From Sinotaia quadrata (lineage: Eukaryota; Mollusca; Gastropoda; Architaenioglossa; Viviparidae): 64,000 nucleotides of DNA. Positions 1-12,410 of the stretch are shown here, piece after piece. The position numbers and the translations under genes are program-made. The notes below the pieces were generated by a model that was given only the letters and a program-made list of their open reading frames with translations, was not told the origin of the DNA and made no database searches. Location of the stretch: NCBI GenBank assembly GCA_028829895.1, contig CM054177.1:39491564-39555563 (forward strand), given 5' to 3'. Positions within the stretch are counted from its first letter, which is position 1, and each line of letters begins with the position of its first letter.

Positions 1-230
1 CTTAAAATGAAAACTGATGTAATGCAAGCACTTGGAACGAAAATTGATGTAATGCAAGCACTTAAAATGAAAACTGATGTAATGCAAGCACTTGGAACGA
101 AAATTGATGTAACGCAAACACTTGGAACGAAAATTGATGTAACGCAAACACTTGGAACGAAAATTGATATAACGCAAGCACTTGGAACGAAAATTGATGT
201 AATACAAGCACTTGGAATGAAAACTGTATA
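1..230. repeat. 30-bp minisatellite, about 7.7 copies, cut by window edge
   Basis: A 30-bp unit carrying the core GGAACGAAAATTGATGTAA is repeated head to tail and runs off the left edge of the window. Copies differ by a few substitutions (CTTAAAATG versus CTTGGAACG starts). Because the unit is a multiple of three it gives an 82-codon open frame on plus and a 60-codon frame on minus. Both are repeats of the same ten residues and are not taken as genes. Confidence 0.9.
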
Positions 231-675
231 TAGTAATGAATCACAGTGTTTTTAATTTATATAATATTTTTTAAAGTATTTTTACTTGTAAGAAACATTT
301 TAATTCTCCTTATTCTTGAAATCCTCAGAATCCCTCCCGTGCTGCACGTCTCATTCGGCCGCCCACACAGTTCCTTTCAACGCCGAAATCAGTGGCTTAC
401 GAAAAAAGAAAATGTCTGTTAGCCTGACTATTGAAAGCAGTTTGTTTCTCTTTATTTCTATTAATTATGCTTTTTTGTTTTTAGTTTGGTTATTTTTGTT
501 TTTTTATGTTTAAATTGGTAAATAAAATAAAAAATAATCTGAATAAAGCAAAGGAGCAGAAAGAAAAGAAAATGGCAGCATAAGAATGTTGCCGACAGGA
601 AGACTTGAGAAAGAAATGTACTATGACGTTGCCATTACTCTTATCACTGCAAGCAGGTGTTCGGATGAACGAGAA
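231..675. other. AT-rich unique spacer
   Basis: Non-repetitive sequence between two arrays. A slightly GC-richer patch around 315-400 lies in a 65-codon open frame (316-513) that ends in T-rich sequence. It has no recognisable motif and is not supported as a gene. Confidence 0.5.
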
Positions 676-680
676 ATGAT

Positions 681-714
<34 letters not shown>

Positions 715-784
715 TATATGTATGTTATGTAGTAAATGATTATGTGTGTGTGTCTACGTATATGTATGTTATGTAGTAAATGAT

Positions 785-828
<44 letters not shown>

Positions 829-900
829 CGTATATGTATGTTATGTAGTAAATGATTATGTGTGTGTGTCTACGTATATGTATGTTATGTAGTAAATGAT

Positions 901-938
<38 letters not shown>

Positions 939-1008
939 TATATGTATGTTATGTAGTAAATGATTATGTGTGTGTGTCTACGTATATGTATGTTATGTAG
1001 TAAATGAT

Positions 1009-1064
<56 letters not shown>

Positions 1065-1134
1065 TATATGTATGTTATGTAGTAAATGATTATGTGTGTG
1101 TGTCTACGTATATGTATGTTATGTAGTAAATGAT

Positions 1135-1182
<48 letters not shown>

Positions 1183-1206
1183 TATATGTATGTTATGTAG
1201 TAAATG
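676..1206. repeat. Compound (TG)n VNTR with alternating long and short units
   Basis: A conserved 32-bp core (TACGTATATGTATGTTATGT followed by AGTAAATGATTA) occurs nine times, each copy preceded by a TG run. Long pure TG runs alternate strictly with short runs ending in TGTCTACG, so the real repeating unit is a dimer. The TG length varies between the long members. Confidence 0.93.
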
Positions 1207-1359
1207 ATAACATATACATCTGGATGTCATCATTAATTATATTTTAATTTCTTCTTCTTTAATTTTAATGTTGTGTTGATAAGAAAGAAATATTATGTAG
1301 AGTTTGTAAATACCACCATCTTATATTGTCAACATGCAAGCTTATGAGTAGACGCCTCT

Positions 1360-2880
1360 TTGAGAATGAAATCTGAAAGTTGTGTGCCTGTCTGTAGAAC
1401 TGTATATGTAATCTGAAAGATGTGTGGTTGGCTGTAGAACTGTATATGCATCCCTGTGTGTAAAGCAGGGAAAATCTGTAAATATTTTATTGTGTGTAAA
1501 GCGTGAAACATCTCTAGATTCCACAGTATGTCACTGATTTGTAAATGTATCACTGAGTGCAAAGAATGAGAGATGTATAAATGCTTCAATAAATGTAAAG
1601 CCTGATATATCGACCGACCACAGGCAACTCACTATGTCACGATTAGGTTAAATCATGTAAAGTTATAAAGATTTTCCTTTTGATGTAAAATCACGTATAA
1701 ATGTATATTCCTTATTCAGTGATCGGCATAGATTTCTGAGTGTGAAATATGAGAGATCGGTTTACATATTTTGCTGAATGTAAACTCTGAGAGATCGGTA
1801 TAGATTCTTAACTGAGTGTGAAATCTGAGAGATCGGTATAAATTCTTTGTCGAGTGTAAAACCTGAGAAATCAGTCCAGATTATTTGTTGAGTGTAAAAC
1901 GTGCCAGATCAGTTCAGATACTTTGTTGAGTGTAAAACCTGCTAGATTAGTACATATACTTTGTTGAGTGTAAAACCTGCTAGATTAGTACATATACTTT
2001 GTTGTGTGTAAAACCTGCTAGATTAGTACATATGTGTAAAACCTGCTAGATTAGTACATATACTTTGTTGAGTGTAAAACTTTAGAGATCGATATAGATT
2101 CTTCACTAAGTGTGAAACCGGAGAGATCGATGTAGATTTCTTACTTTCGTAGGCTTGGGCGATCTGTATTGATTTCATTTCGTACTAGTGTTAGGCTTTG
2201 GCGATATGTATAGATTTCTTGCTATGTTTGATGCTTGAGAGATCGGTATAGATTTCTTGCTGAATTTGATGCTTGAGAGATCGGTATAGATTTCTTGCTG
2301 AATTTGATGCTTGAGAGATCGGTATAGATTTCTTGCTGAATTTGATGCTTGAGAGATCGGTATAGATTTCTTGCTGAATTTGATGCTTGAGAGATCGGTA
2401 TAGATTTCTTGCTGAATTTGATGCTTGAGAGATCGGTATAGATTTCTTGCTGAATTTGATGCTTGAGAGATCGGTATAGATTTTTCAGTGACTAGCATTG
2501 ATTACTGTGTGTGTGAAATCTGAAAGATTGATAGAGATTCTTCACTGAGTGCAAAGCCTGAGAGATAGGAATATATTTCCTTACTTAGAGTGACAGGAGT
2601 ATGACACACATTTCCTTACTTTGTGTGACACTTAGGAGAATGACATAGATTTCCTTAGTGTTACACTTAGGAGTATGATATAGATTTCCTTAGTGTGACA
2701 CTTAGGAGAATGACATAGATTTCCTTACTTAGTGTGACACTTAGGAGAATGACATAGATTTCCTTCCTTAGAGTGACACTTAGGAGGATGACATAGATTT
2801 CATTAGTTTGAGAGTGTGGCGCAGATATTTTTCTTTATGTGACGCCTTTTAGATCGGCAAACATTCTTGAATGTGTAGCG
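1360..2880. repeat. Decaying 38-40 bp satellite with homogeneous core at 2215-2490
   Basis: One repeat family fills about 1.5 kb. The core (2215-2490) is about seven near-identical 38-bp units containing GAGAGATCGGTATAGATTTC. On both sides the same skeleton (GTGTAAA, then GAGAGAT, then TATAGATT) drifts until it is barely visible near 1360-1600 and turns into a TTAGGAGAATGACATAGATT variant at 2580-2810. Because 38 bp is not a multiple of three, the minus-strand 107-codon frame reads the unit in all three phases. It is an artefact. Confidence 0.88.
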
Positions 2881-3041
2881 TGAGGGGTTAGACATTGACG
2901 GAATAAAATAAACTAACAATAAATTCCCTAATGTAGTAGATCTAGTGAGGCATATCTCACCATAATTCAAGTTTATGTTAGGCGTTGCGTAGTATTGACT
3001 AATGAATTACTAATTAATAAATTGCTAACAACCCCCCCCCC
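2881..3041. other. Spacer ending in a C10 homopolymer
   Basis: Short unique AT-rich stretch. It ends in ten consecutive C at 3032-3041, immediately before the next array. Confidence 0.6.
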
Positions 3042-3492
3042 ATATACCACATTACACAAAGACAACACTGACAATACCACCTTACACAAAGAGACAACAC
3101 TGACAATACCACCTTACACAAAGAGACAACACTGACAATACCACCTTACACAAAGAGACAACACTGACAATACCACCTTACACAAAGAGACAACACTGAC
3201 AATACCACCTTACACAAAAGAGACAACACTGACAATACCACCTTACACAAAGAGACAACACTGACAATACCACCTTACACAAAGAGACAACACTGACAAT
3301 ACCACCTTACACAAAAGAGACAACACTGACAATACCACCTTACACAAAGAGACAACACTGACAATACCACCTTACACAAAGAGACAACACTGACAATACC
3401 ACCTTACACAAAGAGACAACACTGACAATACCACCTTACAAAAGAGACAACACTGACAATACCACCTTACACAAAGAGACAACACTGACAAT
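3042..3492. repeat. 32-bp minisatellite, about 14 copies
   Basis: Head-to-tail units with the core CAAAGAGACAACACTGACAA, nearly identical. Variation is mainly in the length of the AAA run (AAAG versus AAAAG), with one copy lacking CAC near 3440. The homogeneity suggests recent expansion or homogenisation. Confidence 0.95.
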
Positions 3493-3529
3493 TAAACACG
3501 TATACGAACGTTTAGGGATAGTTTTAAAG

Positions 3530-3872
3530 AGAAACGTAACGGCTACATAAAGTGAAGTCAGCATGACGCAAACGTAACGGCTACATAAAGTGAAGTCAGC
3601 ATGACGCAAACGTAACGGCTACATAAAGTGAAGTCAGCATGACGCAAACGTAACGGCTACATAAAGTGAAGTCAGCATGACGCAAACGTAACGGCTACAT
3701 AAAGTGAAGTCAGCATGACGCAAACGTAACGGCTACATAAAGTGAAGTCAGCATGACGCAAACGTAACGGCTACATAAAGTGAAGTCAGCATGACGCAAA
3801 CGTAACGGCTACATAAAGTGAAGTCAGCATGACGCAAACGTAACGGCTACATAAAGTGAAATCAGCATGACG
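3530..3872. repeat. 38-bp minisatellite, about 9 copies
   Basis: Units contain CGTAACGGCTACATAAAGTG and AGTCAGCATGACGCAAA and are almost identical. The final copy carries AAATCAGC and then passes into a GC-rich CGCGTGCGTGCGCAC junction. It is unrelated to the 32-bp array 40 bases upstream. Confidence 0.95.
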
Positions 3873-4454
3873 CGTGCGTGCGCACGGATTGTTTCAGTGT
3901 CCACTTGGAGGAAGAGTCTTGGTGACAGTTCTTTGGTCTTGCCGAATATTTGCTCGTCCGTTGGCGAGCGCGTGAGTTGGATGACCTAATGATGGAAGTC
4001 TGAGCAGACTGTTCGCGTCAGGGTCATCGAGAATCTGCTTAGAGTACTAGCTTGCTTGAGATGACAATGGGCCGGCCGTCGTCTTTTCCTTCCTGATTAT
4101 TTGGATTTAGTGCATGATTGGTGAACATGAATCTATGCAAAGAACAAATTCCTTTCCCTGAGTGACACACGGGCTTAACGAACAAACCATGACATCACTC
4201 AAATTCCAACAAAAAAGTACTTACAGTTGTATAAAAACTAGAATGGAGAGTAACATTGCATTATAAACATACATATATTAATATTTTTTATTGTCACTAG
4301 ATTTACATAAAATTAAGACTGACAGATCTTTCTCTGCAAAAGCCTTTTTACCTGATTTCTGCTATGGAAAAGCATTCTGGCGGTCTTACGTGGACGGTTG
4401 CAAACATGACTCCTAGTGCTCTAGTAAGTCTATTAGTCTATGAATTACATCTAA
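3873..4454. other. Unique segment with a GC-richer island
   Basis: The first about 220 bases (3873-4090) are markedly richer in G+C than the surroundings and not repetitive. Both strands contain stops and no family is recognised. The remainder is AT-rich and unremarkable. A conserved non-coding element or an old transposon end are possible readings. Confidence 0.4.
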
Positions 4455-4735
4455 AGTGTTTCGGTTACAATTTGTAATATTCGTTGCAACAAATGAGATC
4501 ATTTTAAAGCTTTTCATTACAATTTATAATATTTGTTGCAACAAATGAGATCATTTTAAAGCTTTTCATTACAATTTGTAATATTTGTTGCAACAAATTA
4601 GATCGTTTTAAAGCTTTTCATTACAATTTATAATATTTGTTGCAACAAATGAGATCATTTTAAAGCTTTTCATTACAATTTATAATATTTGTTGCAACAA
4701 ATGAGATAATTTTAAAGCTTTTCATTATAATTAAT
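4455..4735. repeat. 52-bp minisatellite, about 5 copies
   Basis: Units contain AAAGCTTTTCATTACAATTT and TTGTTGCAACAAAT. TTGTTGCAACAA is a perfect 12-base inverted repeat, so each unit can form a small cruciform. The first copy is diverged (TTTCGGTTAC). Confidence 0.92.
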
Positions 4736-4867
4736 AGGATTGTATAGAGAATGTGGTGTAGCAAATGTCTCAACTTCGTTTCCAACATTACTCACCAATA
4801 ACATTTGTACCAAATGAATGTGTGAAATGCACGCATTACTAGCTAGTAATAGCAACGGCTTAGGCAA

Positions 4868-4916
4868 TCTCTCTCTCTCTCTCTCTCACTCACTCACTCA
4901 CACACACACACACACA

Positions 4917-4976
<60 letters not shown>
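4868..4976. repeat. Compound microsatellite (CT)n-(CACT)n-(CA)n
   Basis: A TC run passes through CACTCACTCACT into a long CA run interrupted once by CATA. The strictly graded order suggests one motif grew out of the edge of another. Confidence 0.95.
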
Positions 4977-4979
<3 letters not shown>

Positions 4980-5235
4980 CCACAAACTCCCTCCCCTACA
5001 CATTTTGTTTCAAATACAAACGCTTTGTGTAGCCCTACCCTTCCACTAGTTTAAATATATTTGAAAAACAAAGGCTTTGGATAGTCCCTCTAATCGTATA
5101 AGTATTGTTTGCAAAGCAAATGTTTTAGGTAAACTCATAGCGTATAAAGTACATGTTTCGGCAGACGTGTTTACTTGTGTAAATGGAGAAAATGTGTTTC
5201 AGTATCAGCAAAATTATTCATCACCATTCATTATT
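4977..5235. repeat. Very diverged tandem copies
   Basis: Faint about 60-bp periodicity: TTTCAAATACAAACGCTTTG, TTTGAAAAACAAAGGCTTTG and GTTTGCAAAGCAAATGTTTT recur in order. Read as a decayed array. Confidence 0.45.
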
Positions 5236-5420
5236 GTACCATCATTCATTATTGGGCATATTTTGAATAATTCTGGACTTATCTTTCTTTGTACTCTACC
5301 ATCATTCATTATTGGGCATATTTTGAATAATTCTGGACTTATCTTTCTTTGTACTCTACCATCATTCATTATTGGGCATATTTTGAATAATTCTGGACTT
5401 CCCCTTTCATTGTACTTCAC
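5236..5420. repeat. 60-bp minisatellite, 3 copies
   Basis: Three exact or near-exact copies with TCATTATTGGGCATATTTTG and TTCTGGACTTATCTTTC. The unit is twenty codons with no stop, which makes the overlapping 115-codon plus frame and 68-codon minus frame. Confidence 0.95.
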
Positions 5421-5830
5421 TTAAGTCGGGTTTCAGCAATTTTCTTTCCAAAAATCGATACTCACTACTTTTCGTTTTTGGCAAATCAAATTTCACTTCT
5501 TTTTTTTTCTGTGCTAAACTTCAGGGCAGTTACAACTCAACAGTTTCCAAATCGTGTTTGTTAAAAGCCATTGATAAATGTAAAGATTTCAAAAGCAATT
5601 ATTGTCTCAGTGCAAGCATGTAATAATGTTTTCGATGTTGTTTTGGTTTATGTTTTATACGCTAAATCCTAACATTAAAAACGCCGCATTAATTTCTTAT
5701 TAATATATTTATCAAGTCTGAAATTATTATTCCCTACGTCAATTCCAAAATCAATAATTAAAGTACATGTTAAATTATCTTATAAAATCCATCTAAGTGT
5801 CATCAGTAGCTTTATATGAATTCAAGAGGC
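5421..5830. other. AT-rich unique spacer
   Basis: Non-repetitive sequence with a T9 run near 5500. No gene, motif or array is seen. Confidence 0.5.
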
Positions 5831-6095
5831 AGATATCTGAATAGACACACATTTCAACACTTGTCCTATAGGACAGACATCTAAATAGACGTATGTATCG
5901 TCCCACCTCAACACTTGGATATTGGACATACATCTCAATATAAATCTGAATAGTCCCATTTCTTTATTTGGTTAGTTAGGAAAGACATCTGAATAGTCCC
6001 ATTTCTTTATTTGGTTAGTTAGGAAAGGCATCTGAATAGTCCCATTTCTTTATTTGGTTAGTTAGGAAAGACATCTGAATGTCCCATTTCAAAAC
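5831..6095. repeat. 43-bp minisatellite, 3 good copies plus decayed copies
   Basis: CCCATTTCTTTATTTGGTTA with GTTAGGAAAGACATCTGAAT is repeated three times (5954-6080). Decayed relatives (ACATCTAAATAGACGTATGT, CAACACTTGG) extend left to about 5831 and right to about 6110. Confidence 0.85.
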
Positions 6096-6109
6096 TTGGC
6101 CTGTAGGTC

Positions 6110-6300
6110 AGACAGATAAACAGATCTCGTTCGTGTACTTTATTTACAGCGGTGGAGACATAGTCACTGTCAATTGGCACTTTGATTCAATACGATTTGC
6201 AGATTTACAAGAGTGCATGTTTACATCGCCAGTGGCTACAGAGCTTTGTTTATATAAGGCCCAAATATCAGATGTGTGTGTGCACACGTAAATAAAACAA
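6110..6300. other. Unique spacer
   Basis: Non-repetitive sequence with no recognised feature. A 70-codon open frame starts in the preceding array and has no family signature. Confidence 0.4.
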
Positions 6301-6850
6301 ACTACTTAACCAGAATTCTAAATTAAATTACTTAACCACAGTACTAAAATAAATTACTTGACCACATTACTTACATTTCTGACCAATTACCCAAACAAAT
6401 AGCTGGACCCGAACATAAACCAAATTACTTCATTTTACACAGTACTGCTTACATTATTTTACCAAGGTATTATTTATATTATTTCATCACAATACCTGTT
6501 TTACTTGACTTATAAATTATAAACATATTTATATTACTTGATCACAGTACTTGTATTATTTTATCACAGTACTTTATTACTTGACCAGATTATTTATATC
6601 TTTACTCAAGTATTCATAATATTTTACCACAGTAATTATATCATTTGATGACAGTATGTATACAGATTGAATAATTACAATACTTTTTTTTCAAGAAAAC
6701 GATTGTATGACTAAAACTGTTACTTGACCACAGTAATAAAACAAATAAAATATTTACAATACTTAAGCAAATTGTTTGATCATAGTACTTACGAACGTAT
6801 TTGTCTATAGACTATATATTATTTGACTACCGTACCTATTTTTTTTTAAA
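6300..6850. repeat. Highly diverged array (CACAGTACTTATATTATTT family)
   Basis: The phrase ACTTGACCACAGTACT and relatives recur every about 30-45 bases with many substitutions and indels. Read as an old tandem array without a homogeneous core. Confidence 0.65.
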
Positions 6851-6904
6851 ATACAAACAATGCAGTGCTCTGAAAAGAACGATGCACTAACAGAATTGAA
6901 ATAA

Positions 6905-7195
6905 TTCTAACATGAACATACCACTGTAAAAAATGTCACTTTGACATGAACATACCACTGTAAAATAATGTCACTTTGACGTGAACATACCACTGTAAAA
7001 AATGTCACTTTGACATGAACATACCACTGTAAAAATGTCACTTTGACATGAATATACCACTGTAAAAATGTCAATTTGACGTGAACATACCACTGTAAAA
7101 ATGTCACTTTGACATGAACATACCACTGTAAAAATGCCACTTTGACATGAACATACCGCTGTAAAAAATGTCACTTTGACTTGAACAAACCTCTG
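6905..7195. repeat. 33/34-bp minisatellite, about 8-9 copies
   Basis: Units contain TGACATGAACATACCACTGT and AAAAATGTCACTT. Copy length varies by the number of A residues (33, 34 or 35 bp), so minus-strand open frames switch frame inside the array. The right edge decays (TTGAACAAACCTCTGACC). Confidence 0.93.
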
Positions 7196-7506
7196 ACCCA
7201 GAGAAAATGTCGTTTTTTGACATGAACAATGCGCTGACAGAGAAAACAGAGTTGTAATATAAATAAAAATCGCAGAAAGAAAACACAGTATTCTCACTTG
7301 GGCAAACCACGGAATCGTTGACATGACACATCCAAAACCACATGCAAACAGATTTTTGCGAAATAATTTTAGATCGAGTTACGTCTATGTCGGCCAGCTC
7401 TCTCTTTGTTATGCAATCACAATCTTTCGTCTTCACCAGCTAATTTTTGTACTATATATCCTTCAATTTATCTGACCCTCCAGTTTATCCATCTCCACCT
7501 TCCACA
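7196..7506. other. Unique spacer
   Basis: Sequence without repeats or recognised genes. Decayed copies of the left array may reach about 7230. Confidence 0.5.
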
Positions 7507-7925
7507 AACATACTGGCCTGGAAAATGGTGCAGAAATATCCTCACGCAGAAAACATACTGGCCTGGAAAATGGGGCAGAAATATCCTCACGCAGAAAATA
7601 AACTGACCTGGAAAATGGCCAGAAATATCCTCACGCAGAAAACAAACTGGCCTGGAAAATGGCCAGAAATATCCTCACGCAAAAATCATACTGGCCTGGA
7701 AAATGGGGCAGAAATATCCTCACGCAGAAAATAAACTGACCTGTGGCAGAAATATCTTCACGCAGAAAATAAACTGACCTGTGGCAGAAATATCTTCACG
7801 CAGAAAATAAACTGACCTGTGGCAGAAATATCCTCACGCAGAAAATAAACTGACCTGTGGCAGAAATATCCTCACGCAGAAAAATAAACTGACCTGTGGC
7901 AGAAATATCCTCACGCAGAAAACAT
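7507..7925. repeat. Minisatellite whose unit shortens from about 45 to 38 bp
   Basis: The left half has units carrying CTGGCCTGGAAAATGG plus GCAGAAATATCCTCACGCAG. From about 7730 the unit becomes 38 bp because TGGCCTGGAAAATGGGG is replaced by TGACCTGTGG. Both halves keep AGAAATATCCTCACGCAGAA, so a deletion variant was amplified on one side. Confidence 0.92.
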
Positions 7926-7955
7926 ATGAACGGAGCAATGTTTACACATTGTGTT

Positions 7956-8603
7956 TACGGTTATTAAAGACAAATATGTATACAAACACATGTATTTTAT
8001 AAATCCAGTTACGGTTATTAAAGACAAATATGTATACAAACACATGTATTTTATAAATCCAGTTACGGTTATTAAAGACAAATATGTATACAAACACATG
8101 TATTTTATAAATCCAGTTACGGTTATTAAAGACAAATATGTATACAAGCACATGTATTTTATAAATCCAGTTACGGTTATTAAAGACAAATATGTATACA
8201 AACACATGTATTTTATAAATCCAGTTACGGTTATTAAAGACAAATATGTATACAAACACATGTATTTTATAAATCCAGTTACGGTTATTAAAGACAAATA
8301 TGTATACAAACACATGTATTTTATAAATCCAGTTACGGTTATTAAAGACAAATATGTATACAAACACATGTATTTTATAAATCCAGTTACGGTTATTAAA
8401 GACAAATATGTATACAAGCACATGTATTTTATAAATCCAGTTACGGTTATTAAAGACAAATATGTATACAAACACATGTATTTTATAAATCCAGTTACGG
8501 TTATTAAAGACAAATATGTATACAAACATGTATTTTATAAATCCAGTTACGGTTATTAAAGACAAATATGTATACAAACACATGTATTTTATAAATCCAG
8601 TCT
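7956..8603. repeat. 54-bp minisatellite, 12 copies, nearly identical
   Basis: Units contain TTACGGTTATTAAAGACAAA and CACATGTATTTTATAAATCC. Copies differ by single bases (ACAAACAC or ACAAGCAC) and one copy near 8525 lacks three bases. 54 bp is 18 codons without stops in several frames, producing about 200-codon frames on both strands. These are repeat artefacts. Confidence 0.97.
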
Positions 8604-9650
8604 CCCAAACAAGTAGTATGATCATTCATCAAAAGATTAAATAACACTACACTCAGTCATAATTCACACCTACAGAAATGAATTATTACACAAAAATAAC
8701 AATTACATAATAACAAACAAGTTCTCATATTTATTATATTAGTAACCAACTTATTGCAAAGTCTGGGTAGGTGATCAACTAACTCTGTCATATATAAAAG
8801 ATTGCTAGGTACAAACCTTATGGAATATCGGTGACACTCAGCATAGAAATTACGCGTGGCATTGTGCCTAAAAATTAGGCGTGACATGAACATCCAATTT
8901 CAGGTATTTAAAATGCGATTAGATTCCCAGAACAGTGGACAGGCTCTATTGTATTTGGTCTCACTAAAATGGCGGTTTGCCTCTTAAGAAAGCTGCCTGA
9001 TTGAGTAAGTATTAAGATTAAGACCCAGTATCAAGATGACGAAGCCCCAACAGTCAGACTTCTGGAAGGTGGTCAGCTCAGGCAGGAAACAAAAGAAGAA
9101 AGGCTCCATGCCCATCAGGGTTCTGAAGTAGAGAAACTTAAGTTCTTTTTCTCGAAGTATTTAAAACTTACATGAGGTCGCCTAGCAAGGCTTGCTTCAT
9201 TTCACACCACACGACTATTCACTCGAAATATTTAAAAAGTACCCGTGGCCTCATAGTAGCGCTAGTTTTATTTCACACTACACGACTTGTACTTACGTCT
9301 AATGGACGTGACACTAAATGGCGGTCTCATAGTCATATCGCTTTGGCATTGGATGATCTTGTTCTGCTTATGAACTTGATTTTATCTGTCTTTCTTAATT
9401 TATCTGTCTTACTTATCTGTCTATTCATTTTTTCCACTTGATTTCCCTTTGTTATTTCACGTCTGTTAATTCTTTCTTTATTTTTGTGCTGTTATTTCTT
9501 GATTGTCCTTTCTAAATATATGTCTCAATTCACTTGACCATTTGAAGCACGCGTGATTATAAAAATCTTTCGTGAACTGCCTATGTCATTAATATGATGT
9601 GTAACTCTGTTTTTTAGGTTTATGCACACACTCACTCATTCAGAGAGAGA
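8604..9650. other. About 1 kb mostly unique sequence
   Basis: No recognised gene. A segment around 9145-9300 holds two diverged copies of about 75 bp (GAAATATTTAAAAAGTAC, then TTTCACACTACACGACT). A 32-codon open frame at about 9037-9130 is Lys/Ser/Gln-rich and too short to judge. Confidence 0.45.
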
Positions 9651-9706
9651 GAAATATATATATATATATATATAGAAAATGTATATGTGTGTGTGTGTGT
9701 GTGTCT
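9651..9706. repeat. Compound (TA)n and (TG)n microsatellite
   Basis: GAGAGAGA, then a TA run, AGAAAATG, and a TG run. Confidence 0.92.
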
Positions 9707-10910
<1,204 letters not shown>

Positions 10911-11007
10911 GTGTGTGTCGTATTCTCGCCGTAACAATCTTATTGTTTCGATCTCAAAGTCTTGCTGTCTTTATTTATTCACTCATACACTTACTGGCTT
11001 ACAGCTG

Positions 11008-11328
11008 TATGTATTACAGGGCTGATAAGGTGTGACTAAACAAACACTGCCCTAAAGATGTATGTATTACAAGGCTGATAAAGTGTGACTAAACAAACAC
11101 TGCCCTAAAGATGTATGTATTACAGGGCTGATAAAGTGTGACTAAACAAACACTGCCCTAAAGATGTATGTATTACAGGGCTGATAAAGTGTGACTAAAC
11201 AAACACTGCCCTAAAGATGTATGTATTACAGGGCTGATAAAGTGTGACTAAACAAACACTGCCCTTCAGCTGTATGTATTACAGGGCTGATAAAGTGTGA
11301 CTAAAACACTGCCCTAAAGATGTATGTG
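11008..11328. repeat. 53-bp minisatellite, 6 copies, left of an inserted LTR
   Basis: Units contain GTGTGACTAAACAAACACTG and CCCTAAAGATGTATGTATTA and are near-identical. The last copy is cut at the LTR edge. Relatives of the same unit reappear beyond the LTR at 12411-12640. Confidence 0.95.
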
Positions 11329-12410
11329 TGATAATAGTTTGCACATAACGTTGTTTAGGCGATGCTGCAATATTCTTTGCGTGCACTTTCATAGCAAAGT
11401 CACACGTTTATCGTCACAAAAGAATTGTCAGTTTCATATGTCCTCTAGCAGGCTGTAAAATGTTCTATCAGCCGCTGTTCTACCAAGACTAATCTGAATG
11501 TCCCTTTGCCGTACTAGTTCTCAGAACAACAATATAGGAATTTCCAGTAACTTCTCTGTACCAGAAATTCCATGATGTAATATAGCATACGTTGCCACCA
11601 TACATCAACAGAGTGCAGTGTATCCTTACACTTGCACACTAGGGATAGAGACTTCTCAAATCTGCCATGGTCATAAAATTAGTAAGCCTGAAGATATCTA
11701 GTAAAAAAAAAAGGCTTCTTCTTCCCTGTAAAATATAATCAAGGAACAAACATTATGTTTCCAGTTTATTCATCTCTAACTCAATTCTTTCATACATTCA
11801 AGTCTCAACTTACAGTTTCCGTGTAACAGTATTTATTACCTGATACACGCATACAGCATAATAAATACAACATAATTTTATGAACGGGTTCACTAGAAAC
11901 ACTGTCAAGTGTTTAGCATACTACATTCAAGCATCCTAGTTCACAATCTGTAGAAATAATAGTCTACTCACAGAATTCATTTCTACGTAAAACACAAGTG
12001 TAACATACCAATAACAGCCTGCACGAAATATTTCTAAGTCCATTCTCTTTCAATCAGTCACTTAACTCACCATTAAGCTAACGACCACCTTTCATGAACG
12101 GACTTCTTCCACACAAATGCCAAATGATTAGAAAATACAATTTTTTTTTCAACAGGCAAGCTTTTGATCTCAGCCCATTGGCATCTCTCTTTGTTGGAAA
12201 TCTTAATCATTGAATAATAAAAACTACTCATACATCTAAAACGGTTTAGATTAAACCAGCAAGTTTCTAGCAAGTTATTTACCTGTGTTGTTTACTCCAA
12301 TTCAGAATACCATTATACGCAGTGTCTAAGGGTCGGGTGACGTTAACATTGGCAACAAAGATGTAATTGTTAAATATAGAAATAGGGATAGGCAAATTTA
12401 CTCTGCTACA
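11329..12410 (-). mobile_element. LTR fragment, Ty3/gypsy-type family, 3' end missing
   Basis: Minus-orientation copy of the LTR family defined by 25676-26879 and 60460-62747. Its 5' terminus is the complement of ...GGCAAATTTACTCTGCTACA at 12391-12410. Matching landmarks are TCTCAGCCCATTGGC, AATAGTCTACTCA, GTAAAATATAATCAAGGA and AGCATAATAAATACA. The side that should carry the 3' terminus is missing: similarity fades into GATAATAGTTTGCACATAAC near 11329. It retains the about 400-bp middle segment that the 25.7-kb copy lacks. Both flanks belong to one minisatellite family, so the element landed in, or was joined to, a pre-existing array. Confidence 0.85.

Noticed and set aside
3042..3492. Regularly spaced short repeats resembling a CRISPR array
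   Set aside because: The whole 32-bp unit is repeated without unique spacers. No cas-like gene is present and the window is clearly eukaryotic in character.
7951..8559. Open frame of about 200 codons on plus and similar ones on minus
   Set aside because: It is the 54-bp minisatellite read in frames without stops; the peptide is an 18-residue repeat with no start, stop or composition logic of a gene.
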